From assembly GCF_002075885.1 (NCBI RefSeq), contig NZ_MDET01000034.1:178586-242585 (forward strand): a stretch of 64,000 nt of DNA, written 5' to 3'. Both the position numbers and the translations under genes were made by a program. Of the stretch, positions 53,953-63,140 are shown one piece after another. The notes under the pieces were generated by a model. That model searched no databases. It was not told the DNA's origin and worked only from the letters and a program-made list of their open reading frames with translations. Position 1 is the first letter of the stretch. Each line of letters opens with the position of its first letter. The DNA comes from Manganibacter manganicus. Lineage in GTDB: Bacteria > Pseudomonadota > Alphaproteobacteria > Rhizobiales > Rhizobiaceae.

Positions 53953-55470
53953 ATGGCAATTGAACGCGAGGCGGCCGCCAAAAGAAAGCCGCGGCTGCGC
54001 ATGGAGGCCGTGTCGAAATCGTTCGGCGGCGTCGCCGCATTGCGCGGCGTCGATTTCGAATTGCAGGAAGGTGAGATACACGGACTGGTCGGCGAAAACG
54101 GCGCCGGCAAATCGACGTTGATGAAGATCATCGCCGGCGTCCACACAAATTATCAGGGACGCATGCTGATCGACGGGCACGAAGCGCGCTTCCGCTCCGC
54201 GCGGGATGCACTGAGAGCCGGTATCGGCATGGTTCATCAGGAACTCAGCGTCGTTCCCGATCTCTCTGTAGCGGAAAATGTCTATCTCGGCCATCAGCCA
54301 ACCAAGGGCGGCTGCGTCGACTGGAAGGCGATGCAGGCCGGCGCACGTACGCAACTGGAAAGCCTGGGCATCGCGATCGATCCAAGACTGCCCATGGGCT
54401 CGCTGCCAATCGGCCTGCAGCAACTTATCGAACTGGCCAGGGTTCTGTTTTCGGGGGCCCGCATCGTCATTCTCGACGAGCCTACCTCGGCCCTGTCTCC
54501 TCCGGAAGTGCATCGCCTGTTCGAAGTGCTGCGCGGCGTGCGCGCAAGCGGTCGCTCGATCATCTTCATCTCGCATTTTCTCGACGACATTCTGTCGATT
54601 TCCGACACGGTAACGATCTTCCGCAATGGTCGCAGCGTTATTTCCGAGGAAGCGGGCCACATCGACAAGGCCTGGGTGATCGAGCGGATGATCGGCGGCG
54701 GCCATGAGGAGTTGGAGGAGAGTTATACTGGCTCCATCGCTCTGCAAAGCGATCCGGCAGCACCTGTAGTGATGGCGGTGAACCGCCTCGGCTTCGGCCG
54801 TGCCTTCTGCGAAATGTCGATGGAACTGCGTGCCGGCGAAGTGCTCGGTGTGTACGGCTTCATGGGCTGTGGGCAGATCGAATTCGCACGCGCCCTTTTC
54901 GGCAAGGTGAGGCCGCAAAGCGGCAGCGTTTCGATCGGCGGCAAGTCCGTTCGTTTTCGCAACACCGCAGCAGCCAAGCGGGCCGGCGTCGCATTCGTAC
55001 CGGAAAGTCGCCGGTCGATGCTTTTCTACCAGGAGCCGGTTTTCAAGAATGTGTCAATCGGCATGCTTGGCCGCATCTCGCGGGTACTGCTGAAGCCCGC
55101 CGTCGAACGCGATCTGGCCGGGCGGCAGGTGAAGGCGCTGAATATCAGGCCGGCCAATGTCGGTGTCTTGCTCAGAGGCTTATCAGGTGGCAACCAGCAG
55201 AAGGTCGCATTGGCGAAATGGCTCATTTATCCACCGAAGGTGTTGGTTCTCAGCGAACCGACCCGCGGAATGGATGTCGGTGCCAAGGATGATGTGGTCA
55301 AGATCGTCCGTTCGTTGCGCGACAAGGGCCTTGCCATTGTGGTCGTGTCAGCGGAACCCGAAACCGTGCTTTCGCTCGCCGATAGGATCGTTGTGATGAA
55401 GAAGGGCCGCCTCGTGCGTGAATTTGCCAACGAGGTTATCAGCAAGGATCGGCTGCTCGAAGCAGCTTGA
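53953..55470 (+). CDS. CUT2-type ABC transporter ATP-binding protein (two NBDs)
   Basis: This 505-residue double-NBD ATPase has a first Walker A GENGAGKSTLM (about 47-56) and Walker B VILDEPTSAL; the first signature is degenerate (LPIGLQQLIELARV). The second domain begins GFMGCGQIEFARALFG and has LSGGNQQKVALAKW. Its second Walker B reads VLVLSEPTRGMD, with Ser in place of Asp, predicting impaired metal binding at that site. ATG 53953 follows GGAGAGG. It lies 17 bases before the permease start. Confidence 0.92.
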   Translation: MAIEREAAAKRKPRLRMEAVSKSFGGVAALRGVDFELQEGEIHGLVGENGAGKSTLMKIIAGVHTNYQGRMLIDGHEARFRSARDALRAGIGMVHQELSVVPDLSVAENVYLGHQPTKGGCVDWKAMQAGARTQLESLGIAIDPRLPMGSLPIGLQQLIELARVLFSGARIVILDEPTSALSPPEVHRLFEVLRGVRASGRSIIFISHFLDDILSISDTVTIFRNGRSVISEEAGHIDKAWVIERMIGGGHEELEESYTGSIALQSDPAAPVVMAVNRLGFGRAFCEMSMELRAGEVLGVYGFMGCGQIEFARALFGKVRPQSGSVSIGGKSVRFRNTAAAKRAGVAFVPESRRSMLFYQEPVFKNVSIGMLGRISRVLLKPAVERDLAGRQVKALNIRPANVGVLLRGLSGGNQQKVALAKWLIYPPKVLVLSEPTRGMDVGAKDDVVKIVRSLRDKGLAIVVVSAEPETVLSLADRIVVMKKGRLVREFANEVISKDRLLEAA

Positions 55471-55487
55471 GGAGAAAGCCCGAACCA

Positions 55488-56513
55488 ATGCTGTACCAGC
55501 CGACCGCCGACCGGGCCATGCCAATCCGGACTTTCCTGAAACATCAGATGCGCAATGTCGCGCCATTTGTGACGTTGATTGCGCTGCTTGCCTTCTTCGG
55601 TGTTGCCAGTCCGTCTTTCGCGACGATGGATAACGCCTATAACATCCTGACGCAGATTTCGGTGGCCGGCATAATGGCTGTCGGACTAACCTTCGTCATT
55701 CTTTGTGCCGAGATCGACCTGTCCTTTGCAGCCATCGCCAATGCGGCCGGCATCGCGGTAGCCTATTTCACAGTACAGGAATCCTATGTCAATGTCGCCA
55801 ACATGCCCTTGTCTGGAGCCGTGGCGGTTTGTCTCGCGCTGCTGACCTGTGTGGCCCTTGGCCTCATCAACGCGTTCGGGCTGACGGTGATCGGCATACC
55901 CTCCTTTATCATGACCTTGGCCATGATGCAGATTGCCGCCGGCATCTGTGCGCTTCTCGTGCGCGGCCAGATTCTTTATGCCGTGCCCGATGTGGTGAAG
56001 ACGCTGGGCTCCGGTTCGATCGGCGGCATTCCCTGGATCGTCATCGTGCTGGCGATCTTTCTTCTCGTGGGTCATCTCGTGCTGACCTACACGCGCTTCG
56101 GCCGCTACGTCTATATGGTCGGCGGCAACCGAGAGGCGGCCGAATATTCAGGCGTGAACGTCAAATGGGTGCTTGCCGCCGTGCTGGTCATCTCGGCTGT
56201 GTGCTCCGGCGTCGCCGGCATGCTCGGCGTCGCTTATTTCGGCAGCGCGCAACAAAACGAGTTCGATGGCTATCTCCTCGATGCCATCGCCGCTGTCGTC
56301 GTTGGCGGCACCAGCCTCTTCGGCGGGCGAGGCGGCATTGGCAATACCATCATTGGCCTGTGCATTCTCGGCGTGCTCAATAATGGGCTGGATCATGTCG
56401 AGATCGACAGCTTCCTGAAAATACTGATCCGCGGGCTGATCCTGCTGGCCGCCCTGATCATCAATGTCTATGCGCAGAACCTGCGCGCCACGCCGATTGA
56501 AAGCCCGGATTAA
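55488..56513 (+). CDS. CUT2-type ABC transporter permease
   Basis: This 341-residue RbsC-like permease has multiple membrane helices, LCAEIDLSFAAIANAAGIAV at the conserved helix and GGTSLFGGRGGIGNTIIGL near the end. It has a slightly extended loop (VQESYVNVANMPLSG). ATG 55488 follows GAGGAGAAAG; ATG 55518 is an alternative. It completes the importer and is followed by the ArgE-like gene after about 125 bases. Confidence 0.92.
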   Translation: MLYQPTADRAMPIRTFLKHQMRNVAPFVTLIALLAFFGVASPSFATMDNAYNILTQISVAGIMAVGLTFVILCAEIDLSFAAIANAAGIAVAYFTVQESYVNVANMPLSGAVAVCLALLTCVALGLINAFGLTVIGIPSFIMTLAMMQIAAGICALLVRGQILYAVPDVVKTLGSGSIGGIPWIVIVLAIFLLVGHLVLTYTRFGRYVYMVGGNREAAEYSGVNVKWVLAAVLVISAVCSGVAGMLGVAYFGSAQQNEFDGYLLDAIAAVVVGGTSLFGGRGGIGNTIIGLCILGVLNNGLDHVEIDSFLKILIRGLILLAALIINVYAQNLRATPIESPD

Positions 56514-56638
56514 TCCGCTGCAAGCGCACCTTGCCGATCCGGGATTTCGAGACGCGGCATTTGGCGATGGAGAATGCGGCTTCAATTCAATGCTTGCGAA
56601 GTGCTAGTAAGTCGGTTTGAGCAATGAGACAGGTCCAT

Positions 56639-57793
56639 ATGGATAGCATCTCCATCCTTGAGAAACTGATCGCTTTCCCGACCGTCAGCCGCAACTCCAA
56701 CCTTGACCTGATCGAATATGCCGCCGGTTTGCTGGACGGGCACGGCATTGCATATGAATTGATCCACAGTGAAGACGGCCACAAGGCGAACCTCTTCGCC
56801 ACCACGGGCCCGTCTGGCGTGCCAGGAATCATGCTGTCGGGCCATACTGATGTCGTTCCGGTAGACGGGCAAGACTGGACCTTGCCACCCTTTGCGCTGA
56901 CCCAACGCGAAGGCCGGCTCTATGGCCGTGGTACTGCCGATATGAAGGGCTTTGTCGCCTGCGCGCTCGCCTCTCTCCTCAAGGCTTCGCAGATGCAGCT
57001 CCGCACGCCGCTCAATCTGGCGCTCTCCTATGACGAGGAGATCGGCTGCATCGGCGTGCGCAGCCTTGTCGAGATGCTGGCCGGCGCGCCGTGGCGCCCG
57101 CTTCTGTGCATTGTCGGTGAGCCGACCGAAATGCAGGTTGCCACCGGCCACAAGGGCAAGATCGGCGCACGCGCTCTCTGCCGGGGACGCGAGGGCCATT
57201 CGGCGCTGGCGCCAATGGCCCTCAACGCTATCCATCTTGGCTGTGATTTCGTGGCGGCGCTGCGTAAGGAGCAGGACCGGTTGGCGCGCAACGGCACGCG
57301 CGACCCTGACTATGACGTGCCTTACACGACGGTACATGTCGGTAAGATCAATGCCGGCGTGGCGCTCAATATCGTGCCCAACCTTTGCCAGACCGATTTC
57401 GAGATCCGCAATGTCGCCGCCGACAATGCCGAGGTTATCCTCGACCGGTTGCGGGCCGAGGCCGAACGCATCGCCGATGAGGCGAAGATCGTGGCACCTG
57501 AGGCGGCCATAGACATAGAGGTATTCAATACCTATCCCGGCCTCGATACCCCGCCTGATTCGCACGCCGTCACCTTCGTGAAATCGCTGACCGGCGGCAA
57601 CAGCACCGTGAAAGTTGCCTTCGGCACCGAAGGCGGATTGTTCAGCCGCGATCTCGGCACACCGACTGTGGTGTGCGGGCCGGGCTCGATGGCGCAGGGC
57701 CACAGGCCCGACGAATTCGTCAGCGTAGAGCAGATGCGCCGCTGTGACGCCATGCTGGAAAAATTGCTCGAGCGGCTCGTTGCCGGAGTTTGA
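56639..57793 (+). CDS. argE: ArgE-like M20-family deacylase (acetylornithine deacetylase type)
   Basis: This 384-residue di-zinc amidohydrolase of the M20 family removes N-acyl groups from amino acids such as N-acetylornithine. Metal and catalytic motifs are LSGHTDVVPV (His, Asp), YGRGTADMKGF (Asp), LSYDEEIGC (catalytic Glu-Glu) and VVCGPGSMAQGHRPDEFV (His). The full ArgE length and lid domain (GREGHSAL) are present. ATG 56639 gives the usual MDSISILEKLIAFPTVS start; ATG 56624 is possible. Placement after a CUT2 importer suggests a catabolic paralogue acting on an imported N-acyl or sugar-amino compound, not arginine biosynthesis (inference). Confidence 0.85.
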   Translation: MDSISILEKLIAFPTVSRNSNLDLIEYAAGLLDGHGIAYELIHSEDGHKANLFATTGPSGVPGIMLSGHTDVVPVDGQDWTLPPFALTQREGRLYGRGTADMKGFVACALASLLKASQMQLRTPLNLALSYDEEIGCIGVRSLVEMLAGAPWRPLLCIVGEPTEMQVATGHKGKIGARALCRGREGHSALAPMALNAIHLGCDFVAALRKEQDRLARNGTRDPDYDVPYTTVHVGKINAGVALNIVPNLCQTDFEIRNVAADNAEVILDRLRAEAERIADEAKIVAPEAAIDIEVFNTYPGLDTPPDSHAVTFVKSLTGGNSTVKVAFGTEGGLFSRDLGTPTVVCGPGSMAQGHRPDEFVSVEQMRRCDAMLEKLLERLVAGV

Positions 57794-57796
57794 ACC

Positions 57797-58804
57797 TCAT
57801 TCTCCTGAATACAGGGCCGCCACACCGTCCGCGAGCAGCGCGTCGCCCCGCCACACGATCTCGGCCGCCTTCAGGCCGCCAGCCTGCAACCGAACGATCG
57901 GCTCATGGCCGAGACGGTTAAGCAGAATGCCCATATGCCCGCGACCTGGTTCCACCTCAGGCCAGACATGCAGACCGAGACCGGCAGCGATTTCACGGTC
58001 GATGTCACCCCAGAATTGCGCCAGCAGGACATTGGGAGCCATACTTGCGATAATCTGTAGATCACGCGGCCCGAGCGGCGCATCACGCGGCAGCATCGCC
58101 ACAACAACCGCGTCCCACGGTCCTTCAGTCAATTGTGACGGGTGATCGAAAAGCACCGCCTCGGCACCGGCTTCGGTCAGGCCGTCGAACAGAAAGGGCG
58201 CGAAAGGATTGTCACACAAGACAGCAATGCGCTTTTCGGCGGTCGTCATTGCTGCGTCGGCGAGCAAACGCACGCAAAGCGGCCCGAGGAACGGAAAGAC
58301 GGCGACATCTGCATGACGCTCATTAACCGCGGCAATGCGGATGTCATGGTCCCGGCAGGCTATGAGGTCGATGTCAGTTCCCCGAAATTCCCATGCCTCG
58401 AACATCAGCGCAATCACCGATCTTTCCGGCAGGGCCGCGATCATCTCCCGCGTAATCGGTCGTATGCGGCCTGAATTGGTGAGGATGTCGCAATCGGCGA
58501 GGGCTTGTGGCGGGACGCCGATTGAATAGGAGATGCGTGTTTCTACGCCGGCCATAATCGCCAGGTCACGCGTTGCCGAAATGGCAGCCTTGGCGCTGCC
58601 ATGATTGACGCTCCCGCACGCGCAGGCATGAACCTTGGCGCCTGCCATGGCCGCGATCACCGCCGTGCAGGCATAGGCGCCTGTCGCCGCCTCAGTGACG
58701 ATGCTGAGTCCAGAAAGATCAAGTTTCAGAATATCGAGACGGCGCTCGATACCTTGCAGCATGATCTCGGCGGAACTGCTGGTATGGCGCACAAGGTCGC
58801 GCAT
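57797..58804 (-). CDS. Unrecognised Rossmann-like protein at end of polysaccharide operon
   Basis: This 335-residue protein has an NAD-type Rossmann pattern (LSIVTEAATGAYACTAVIA, then GAKVHACACG) and a second domain with ILTNSGRIRPITREMIAALP and VIALMFEAWEFRGTDIDLIA, reminiscent of alanine-dehydrogenase or SAH-hydrolase cores. A third part contains IAVLCDNPFAPFLFDGLTEA. I could not place it in a known family. ATG 58804 is 8 bases after the second aminotransferase stop, so it belongs to the same operon. It may be an oxidoreductase for a nucleotide sugar or its precursor, which remains unproven. Confidence 0.7.
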   Translation of the reverse strand: MRDLVRHTSSSAEIMLQGIERRLDILKLDLSGLSIVTEAATGAYACTAVIAAMAGAKVHACACGSVNHGSAKAAISATRDLAIMAGVETRISYSIGVPPQALADCDILTNSGRIRPITREMIAALPERSVIALMFEAWEFRGTDIDLIACRDHDIRIAAVNERHADVAVFPFLGPLCVRLLADAAMTTAEKRIAVLCDNPFAPFLFDGLTEAGAEAVLFDHPSQLTEGPWDAVVVAMLPRDAPLGPRDLQIIASMAPNVLLAQFWGDIDREIAAGLGLHVWPEVEPGRGHMGILLNRLGHEPIVRLQAGGLKAAEIVWRGDALLADGVAALYSGE

Positions 58805-58811
58805 TGTCAGC

Positions 58812-59981
58812 CTATGCAACAGCCATGGCGCGGGTGCGACGCGATCGTGCAACTACGGCCGCCAGCACCTCGATCACGCGCATCTGATCCTCGTGCGGCA
58901 TCTGCGGATAGAGCGGCAGGATGAGTGAATGATCGCGCGCCCATTCCGAGCGCCGCAGAGAATGCGGCAAGGACAGATCAGCGTAGGCTTTTTCCAGATG
59001 GATACACATGATGCCGCGCCGTGTTGCGATGCCGTGGTCGAGCATATCCTGCATCACCGAGACCTGATCGATGTCGGGTGCCAGCGAGACGCAATAACTC
59101 TGCCAGTTGGAGAGTGCCCAGGCAGGCTCCTCCGGCGCCGACAAGCCTTCGATGTCTTCAGTGGCGCTTGTGTAGATTTCCGCGCGGCTGCGGCGACACG
59201 AAAGAATGGCGGGCAGGCGCTTCAACTGCTCCCTGCCGATTGCGGCCTGAACATCGGTCATGCGATAGTTGAAGCCCGGCACCGGATAAGTTTCGAAGAT
59301 CACTTCGCAACTGCCATGGCGTACCGTATCCGAGACCGACATGCCGTGCTGACGCCAAAGCCGGAACAGCGAATCCCATTCAGCGTTCTGTGTTGTCAGC
59401 ATGCCGCCATCACCGACTGTCAAAACCTTGCGAGGATGAAACGAGAAGCAGACGATGTCGCCGAGCGGACGTCCGATGCGCTGCCAACGGCCTTCGACAT
59501 TGATTTCGGAACCGATGGCACAGGCCGCATCCTCGATGACCGGTATGCCGTGAGCCCGCGCTAGTCGCATGATCGCCGGCATGTCGCAGGGCATGCCCAT
59601 CTGGTGGACGCACAGGATTGCCCGCGTGCGCGGCGTAAAAGCCTTGCCGATCAAAGTCGGATCGATGTTGAAACCCTTGGCTTCGATGTCCACGAAAACA
59701 GGGACGGCGCCGCATTGCCGGATAACGTTGGCGGAGGCGATGAAGGTATGGCTGACGGTGATGACTTCATCACCTTCGCCAATGCCGAGCGCCATGAGAG
59801 CAAGATGTAGCGCTACTGTGCAGTTGGAGACGGCACATGCATGGCCGGCGCCGACCATCGTGGCGAACTCTTGTTCGAAACTCGCTATCTGTGGCCCCTG
59901 GGTCAGCCAGCCGGAAAGGATCGCTTTTCCGGCAGCCTCGGCTTCTTCCTGTCCGACAAGCGGTTTTGCGATCGGGATCAC
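58812..59981 (-). CDS. DegT/DnrJ/EryC1/StrS sugar aminotransferase (second copy)
   Basis: This 389-residue PLP-dependent aminotransferase converts keto nucleotide sugars to amino sugars. FSFHPRKVLTVGDGGML holds the PLP-binding Lys, with VSHTFIASANVI, IEDAACAIGSEI and NYRMTDVQAAIGREQL as further family motifs. GTG 59981 overlaps the epimerase stop (GTGA) and follows GAGGAGATG; the longer frame starting at 60026 is not needed. It differs from the first DegT protein, so the operon probably makes a diamino or differently placed amino sugar. Confidence 0.92.
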   Translation of the reverse strand: MIPIAKPLVGQEEAEAAGKAILSGWLTQGPQIASFEQEFATMVGAGHACAVSNCTVALHLALMALGIGEGDEVITVSHTFIASANVIRQCGAVPVFVDIEAKGFNIDPTLIGKAFTPRTRAILCVHQMGMPCDMPAIMRLARAHGIPVIEDAACAIGSEINVEGRWQRIGRPLGDIVCFSFHPRKVLTVGDGGMLTTQNAEWDSLFRLWRQHGMSVSDTVRHGSCEVIFETYPVPGFNYRMTDVQAAIGREQLKRLPAILSCRRSRAEIYTSATEDIEGLSAPEEPAWALSNWQSYCVSLAPDIDQVSVMQDMLDHGIATRRGIMCIHLEKAYADLSLPHSLRRSEWARDHSLILPLYPQMPHEDQMRVIEVLAAVVARSRRTRAMAVA

Positions 59982-60991
59982 GATGCCATCTCCTCGATGC
60001 GGGCCGGAGCTGTCTCGCTGCGCCACCAGGCAACAAGGTCGGCGATGCCTTCCTTCGGACCGACAATGGGTGAAAAGCCTAGCATTCGCTGTGCCGCACC
60101 CGTCGCGGCGAGCCGGCGCGGCACCGGATTGACTGCACGTTCCGGCATATGGACCGGTCGCAGCTTCGGGCGGCCCATCGCTGCGGCAAACACCTGGGAG
60201 AGATCAAGCAACGAAGTTTCGGTGCCGGTGCCAACATTGAAGACCATATCGGTAACAAGGGCGCTGGCGGCAAGGATGTTGGCTCGGGCTATGTCTGTCA
60301 CATGGATGAGATCCATGGTCTGCAACCCGTCGCCGAAGATCAGCGGTGGCTCGCCAGCCTCGATGCGCTGCATCCAGCGCACCATCACCTCGGTATACCG
60401 CCCATGGATATCCATGCGCGGGCCATAAACGTTGAAATAGCGCAACGCGACATAATCGAGACCGTACATGTCGTTGAAGGATCGCAGCAGGCCTTCGCCG
60501 AATGATTTCGCTGCGCCATAGAGTGTGCGGTTAGCATAAGGATGATGCTGTTCATCCGTCGGGAAATCCTCGGCCATTCCGTAGATCGATGCCGACGACG
60601 CCATGACGATCTTGCGGACCCTGGCTTGCACGCACAGCCTCAGAAGGTCGTAGGTAGCATTGACCATCACGGCCATCGCCTCGTCGGGCTCCGCCGCGCA
60701 ATGGGTAATACGCAAAGCGGCCTGATGGAACACCGTGTCCGTACCGGTGACAAGTCTTTCCATGAGCGCCCGGTCGCGTATGTCGCCTTCCACGATCTCG
60801 ACGCGGCCCGACATCATGGCTGAGGAGAGATTGGCTCGGCGACCGCGCACCATATTGTCGATGACGACAATCTTTTCGCATTGTGCCGCCACGAGTTGGT
60901 CGACAATGTGCGAGCCGATAAATCCAGCGCCGCCCGTTACCAGAACGCGCTTTCCGCGAAGTAACTCCAACCTAGCCTCCCTGAAGGTCAT
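59978..60991 (-). CDS. NAD-dependent nucleotide-sugar epimerase/dehydratase
   Basis: This 337-residue extended SDR has VTGGAGFIGSHIVDQL for NAD binding, VFHQAALR, MASSASIYG (catalytic Ser), LYGAAKS (Tyr and Lys), RYFNVYGPR and DLIHVTDIARA. These fit UDP-glucose 4-epimerase-like or UDP-GlcNAc(A) epimerase enzymes. Both ends overlap neighbours (ATGA with the first DegT gene, GTGA with the second). Its product would feed the surface-glycan pathway. Confidence 0.92.
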   Translation of the reverse strand: MTFREARLELLRGKRVLVTGGAGFIGSHIVDQLVAAQCEKIVVIDNMVRGRRANLSSAMMSGRVEIVEGDIRDRALMERLVTGTDTVFHQAALRITHCAAEPDEAMAVMVNATYDLLRLCVQARVRKIVMASSASIYGMAEDFPTDEQHHPYANRTLYGAAKSFGEGLLRSFNDMYGLDYVALRYFNVYGPRMDIHGRYTEVMVRWMQRIEAGEPPLIFGDGLQTMDLIHVTDIARANILAASALVTDMVFNVGTGTETSLLDLSQVFAAAMGRPKLRPVHMPERAVNPVPRRLAATGAAQRMLGFSPIVGPKEGIADLVAWWRSETAPARIEEMAS

Positions 60992-62103
60992 GCGGTTCTA
61001 GCAAGGGGTTGCGCCATCACCATGTTCAGGATGTCGATCACCAGAGCGACGTCGCTGTCCGGTATTTCGGGATATAGCGGCAAGGATAGCGTTTCGCGTG
61101 CCAGATTCTCCGAAACCGGAAAGTCTCCTAGGCTATAGCCGAACCCGGTATAGGCCGGTTGCAGATGCACTGGAACGGGATAGTGAATGTTGGTCGCAAT
61201 GCCGGCATCCGCAAGCATGGCACGCACCTGATCACGGTTGGTGACGCGAACCGCATAGACATGGCAGGCGTGATCGGCGCCGAAAGGACCCGCAGGCAGG
61301 CGCATCTCTCCTGTCAGGCCATCGTCGTAAAGGTTGGAGATGCGGCGGCGGGCATCATTCCACTCGTCGAGAAACGACAGCTTAACGCCAAGGACTGCGC
61401 CCTGGATGGCGTCCATGCGGAAATTGAAGCCGTGGCGGACATGGTTGTACTTGCCCTGCTGCCCCCAGTCGCGCAACAGCCGCACGGCGGCGGCAAGATC
61501 GGCGCGGTTGGTAGTGATGGCACCGCCTTCGCCGCAAGCGCCGAGATTCTTGCCGGGGTAGAACGAAAAGCACCCGATATCGCCAAAAGCGCCGGCGCGA
61601 ATGCCGTGACGCTCGGCGCCATGGGCCTGCGCCGCATCCTCGATAACGATCAGCCCGAAGCGACGTGCGACCGTGCCGATCGCTTCCATGTCGGCCAACC
61701 GACCATGCAGATGCACCGGCATGATCGCCTTGGTCCGGCCCGTCACCTTTTCGGCGATCAAATCAGGGTTCATCGTCCAGGTCAGCGGATCGATATCCAC
61801 GAAGACCGGCGTGGCGCCGCTGTAGACGATGGCTGCAGTCGTCGCCACGAAAGTCATCGGCACGGTGATCACCTCGTCACCAGGCCCGATGCCGGCGGCG
61901 AGCAACGCCAGATGCAGTGCCGATGTGCCCGAATTGACCGCGACGCAGAATTCGGTGCCGCTGTAGTCGGCAAAACCCGCCTCGAAATTTTCTACCCGTT
62001 CACCGAGCACGAAATTGCAATCGCGCATCGTGGCGGTGACGGCTTTCTCCAGTTGCGGCCCAATGGAGTGATATTGGGCCTGGAGGTCGAGGAAGGGGAT
62101 CAT
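60988..62103 (-). CDS. DegT/DnrJ/EryC1/StrS sugar aminotransferase (WbpE/WlbC-like)
   Basis: This 371-residue PLP enzyme has FLDLQAQYHSI at the start, TVPMTFVATTAAI, IEDAAQAHGAE and FSFYPGKNLGACGEGG, with the PLP Lys in YPGKNLGA. This is the form seen in 3-keto-sugar aminotransferases such as WbpE/WlbC that make UDP-GlcNAc3NA. Directly upstream is the matching oxidoreductase and the acetyltransferase remnant, giving the full Wlb/Wbp order. It overlaps both neighbours by four bases. Confidence 0.92.
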   Translation of the reverse strand: MIPFLDLQAQYHSIGPQLEKAVTATMRDCNFVLGERVENFEAGFADYSGTEFCVAVNSGTSALHLALLAAGIGPGDEVITVPMTFVATTAAIVYSGATPVFVDIDPLTWTMNPDLIAEKVTGRTKAIMPVHLHGRLADMEAIGTVARRFGLIVIEDAAQAHGAERHGIRAGAFGDIGCFSFYPGKNLGACGEGGAITTNRADLAAAVRLLRDWGQQGKYNHVRHGFNFRMDAIQGAVLGVKLSFLDEWNDARRRISNLYDDGLTGEMRLPAGPFGADHACHVYAVRVTNRDQVRAMLADAGIATNIHYPVPVHLQPAYTGFGYSLGDFPVSENLARETLSLPLYPEIPDSDVALVIDILNMVMAQPLARTA

Positions 62104-63140
62104 GATGCGTTCCTCAGATCACCGAGTTCCATCGGCTGACCGCGCAGGGTTGTCGAGCGTGAGGCGGCGGCCAGCATTTCCACTACGCGCAAACCACTTT
62201 CACCATCTGAAGACGGGTTCTTTCCGGTATCGATACAGTGCAGGAATTCTTCGATTTCGGTCTGCAAGGCTTCCTTCGGTGAGATCGCCGGAGCCCACAT
62301 CTCGCCCATACGATAGGAGATGAGTTGCTCTCGCAAGCTCTTGCCGGCGTTTCTGTCTGCTCCGTCGAGATCGACGCCGCGATCGTAGATCTTCACCTTT
62401 TCGCTGGTCTGCATGTCGTCATAGATGACCATGCGCTGGCTGCCGCCGATTAATGTCTGGCGGACCTTGACCGGCGCCATCCAGTTCACGTTGAGATGCG
62501 CCATGGCGCCATTGTCGTAATAGACCGACAAATGTGCCATGTTTTCGGGCCTGTCCCGCAGAAACGCTGCTGCACTGGCGGAGATAGCCAACGGTTTGGA
62601 CGTCACCAGGAAATCGAGGATGGCGAAATCGTGGACGGCAAGATCCCAGATGACGTTCACGTCTCTCTGGAAGAGGCCGAGATTAATGCGGATGGAATCG
62701 TAATAATAGATATCGCCAAGTTTGCCTGCATCTATCAGGTCGCGAATACTTCGCACCGCGCCGGTGTAGATGAAGGTATGATCAACCATCAGGATGCGCG
62801 AACGACGCGCGGCCTCCTCGACCAGACGCGCGGCCTGGAAGACGCTGTCGGTCATCGGCTTCTCGACCAACACATGCTTGCCTGCTTTGAGCGCAGCAAG
62901 CGCGATGTCGAAATGCGTGCTGACCGGTGTGGCGATGGCAACCGCATCGATCGACGGATCGGCGATCAGATCGCGCCAGTCGGTCAACAGGCGTGCCGAG
63001 GGATGCCGGCGCCCGGCTCGTTCGAGAGCCGGCACGGAGAAATCCGCAACGGCGCGCAACGCCATGGCATCTACTTCTACAATCGCCCTGGCGAGGTTCG
63101 GCCCCCAATAGCCGTATCCGATGATCCCTATGCCCGGCAT
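62100..63140 (-). CDS. Gfo/Idh/MocA-family oxidoreductase (WlbA/WbpB-like)
   Basis: This 346-residue NAD-dependent oxidoreductase has the N-terminal GIGIIGYGYWGPNLARAI fold, AIATPVSTHFDIALAAL and GKHVLVEKPMTDS (catalytic Lys). The family includes WlbA/WbpB, which oxidise UDP-GlcNAcA at C3. The product is the substrate of the adjacent WbpE-type aminotransferase. It overlaps the acetyltransferase remnant upstream (its ATG is at 63140, the remnant's stop at 63128) and the aminotransferase downstream. Confidence 0.92.
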   Translation of the reverse strand: MPGIGIIGYGYWGPNLARAIVEVDAMALRAVADFSVPALERAGRRHPSARLLTDWRDLIADPSIDAVAIATPVSTHFDIALAALKAGKHVLVEKPMTDSVFQAARLVEEAARRSRILMVDHTFIYTGAVRSIRDLIDAGKLGDIYYYDSIRINLGLFQRDVNVIWDLAVHDFAILDFLVTSKPLAISASAAAFLRDRPENMAHLSVYYDNGAMAHLNVNWMAPVKVRQTLIGGSQRMVIYDDMQTSEKVKIYDRGVDLDGADRNAGKSLREQLISYRMGEMWAPAISPKEALQTEIEEFLHCIDTGKNPSSDGESGLRVVEMLAAASRSTTLRGQPMELGDLRNAS

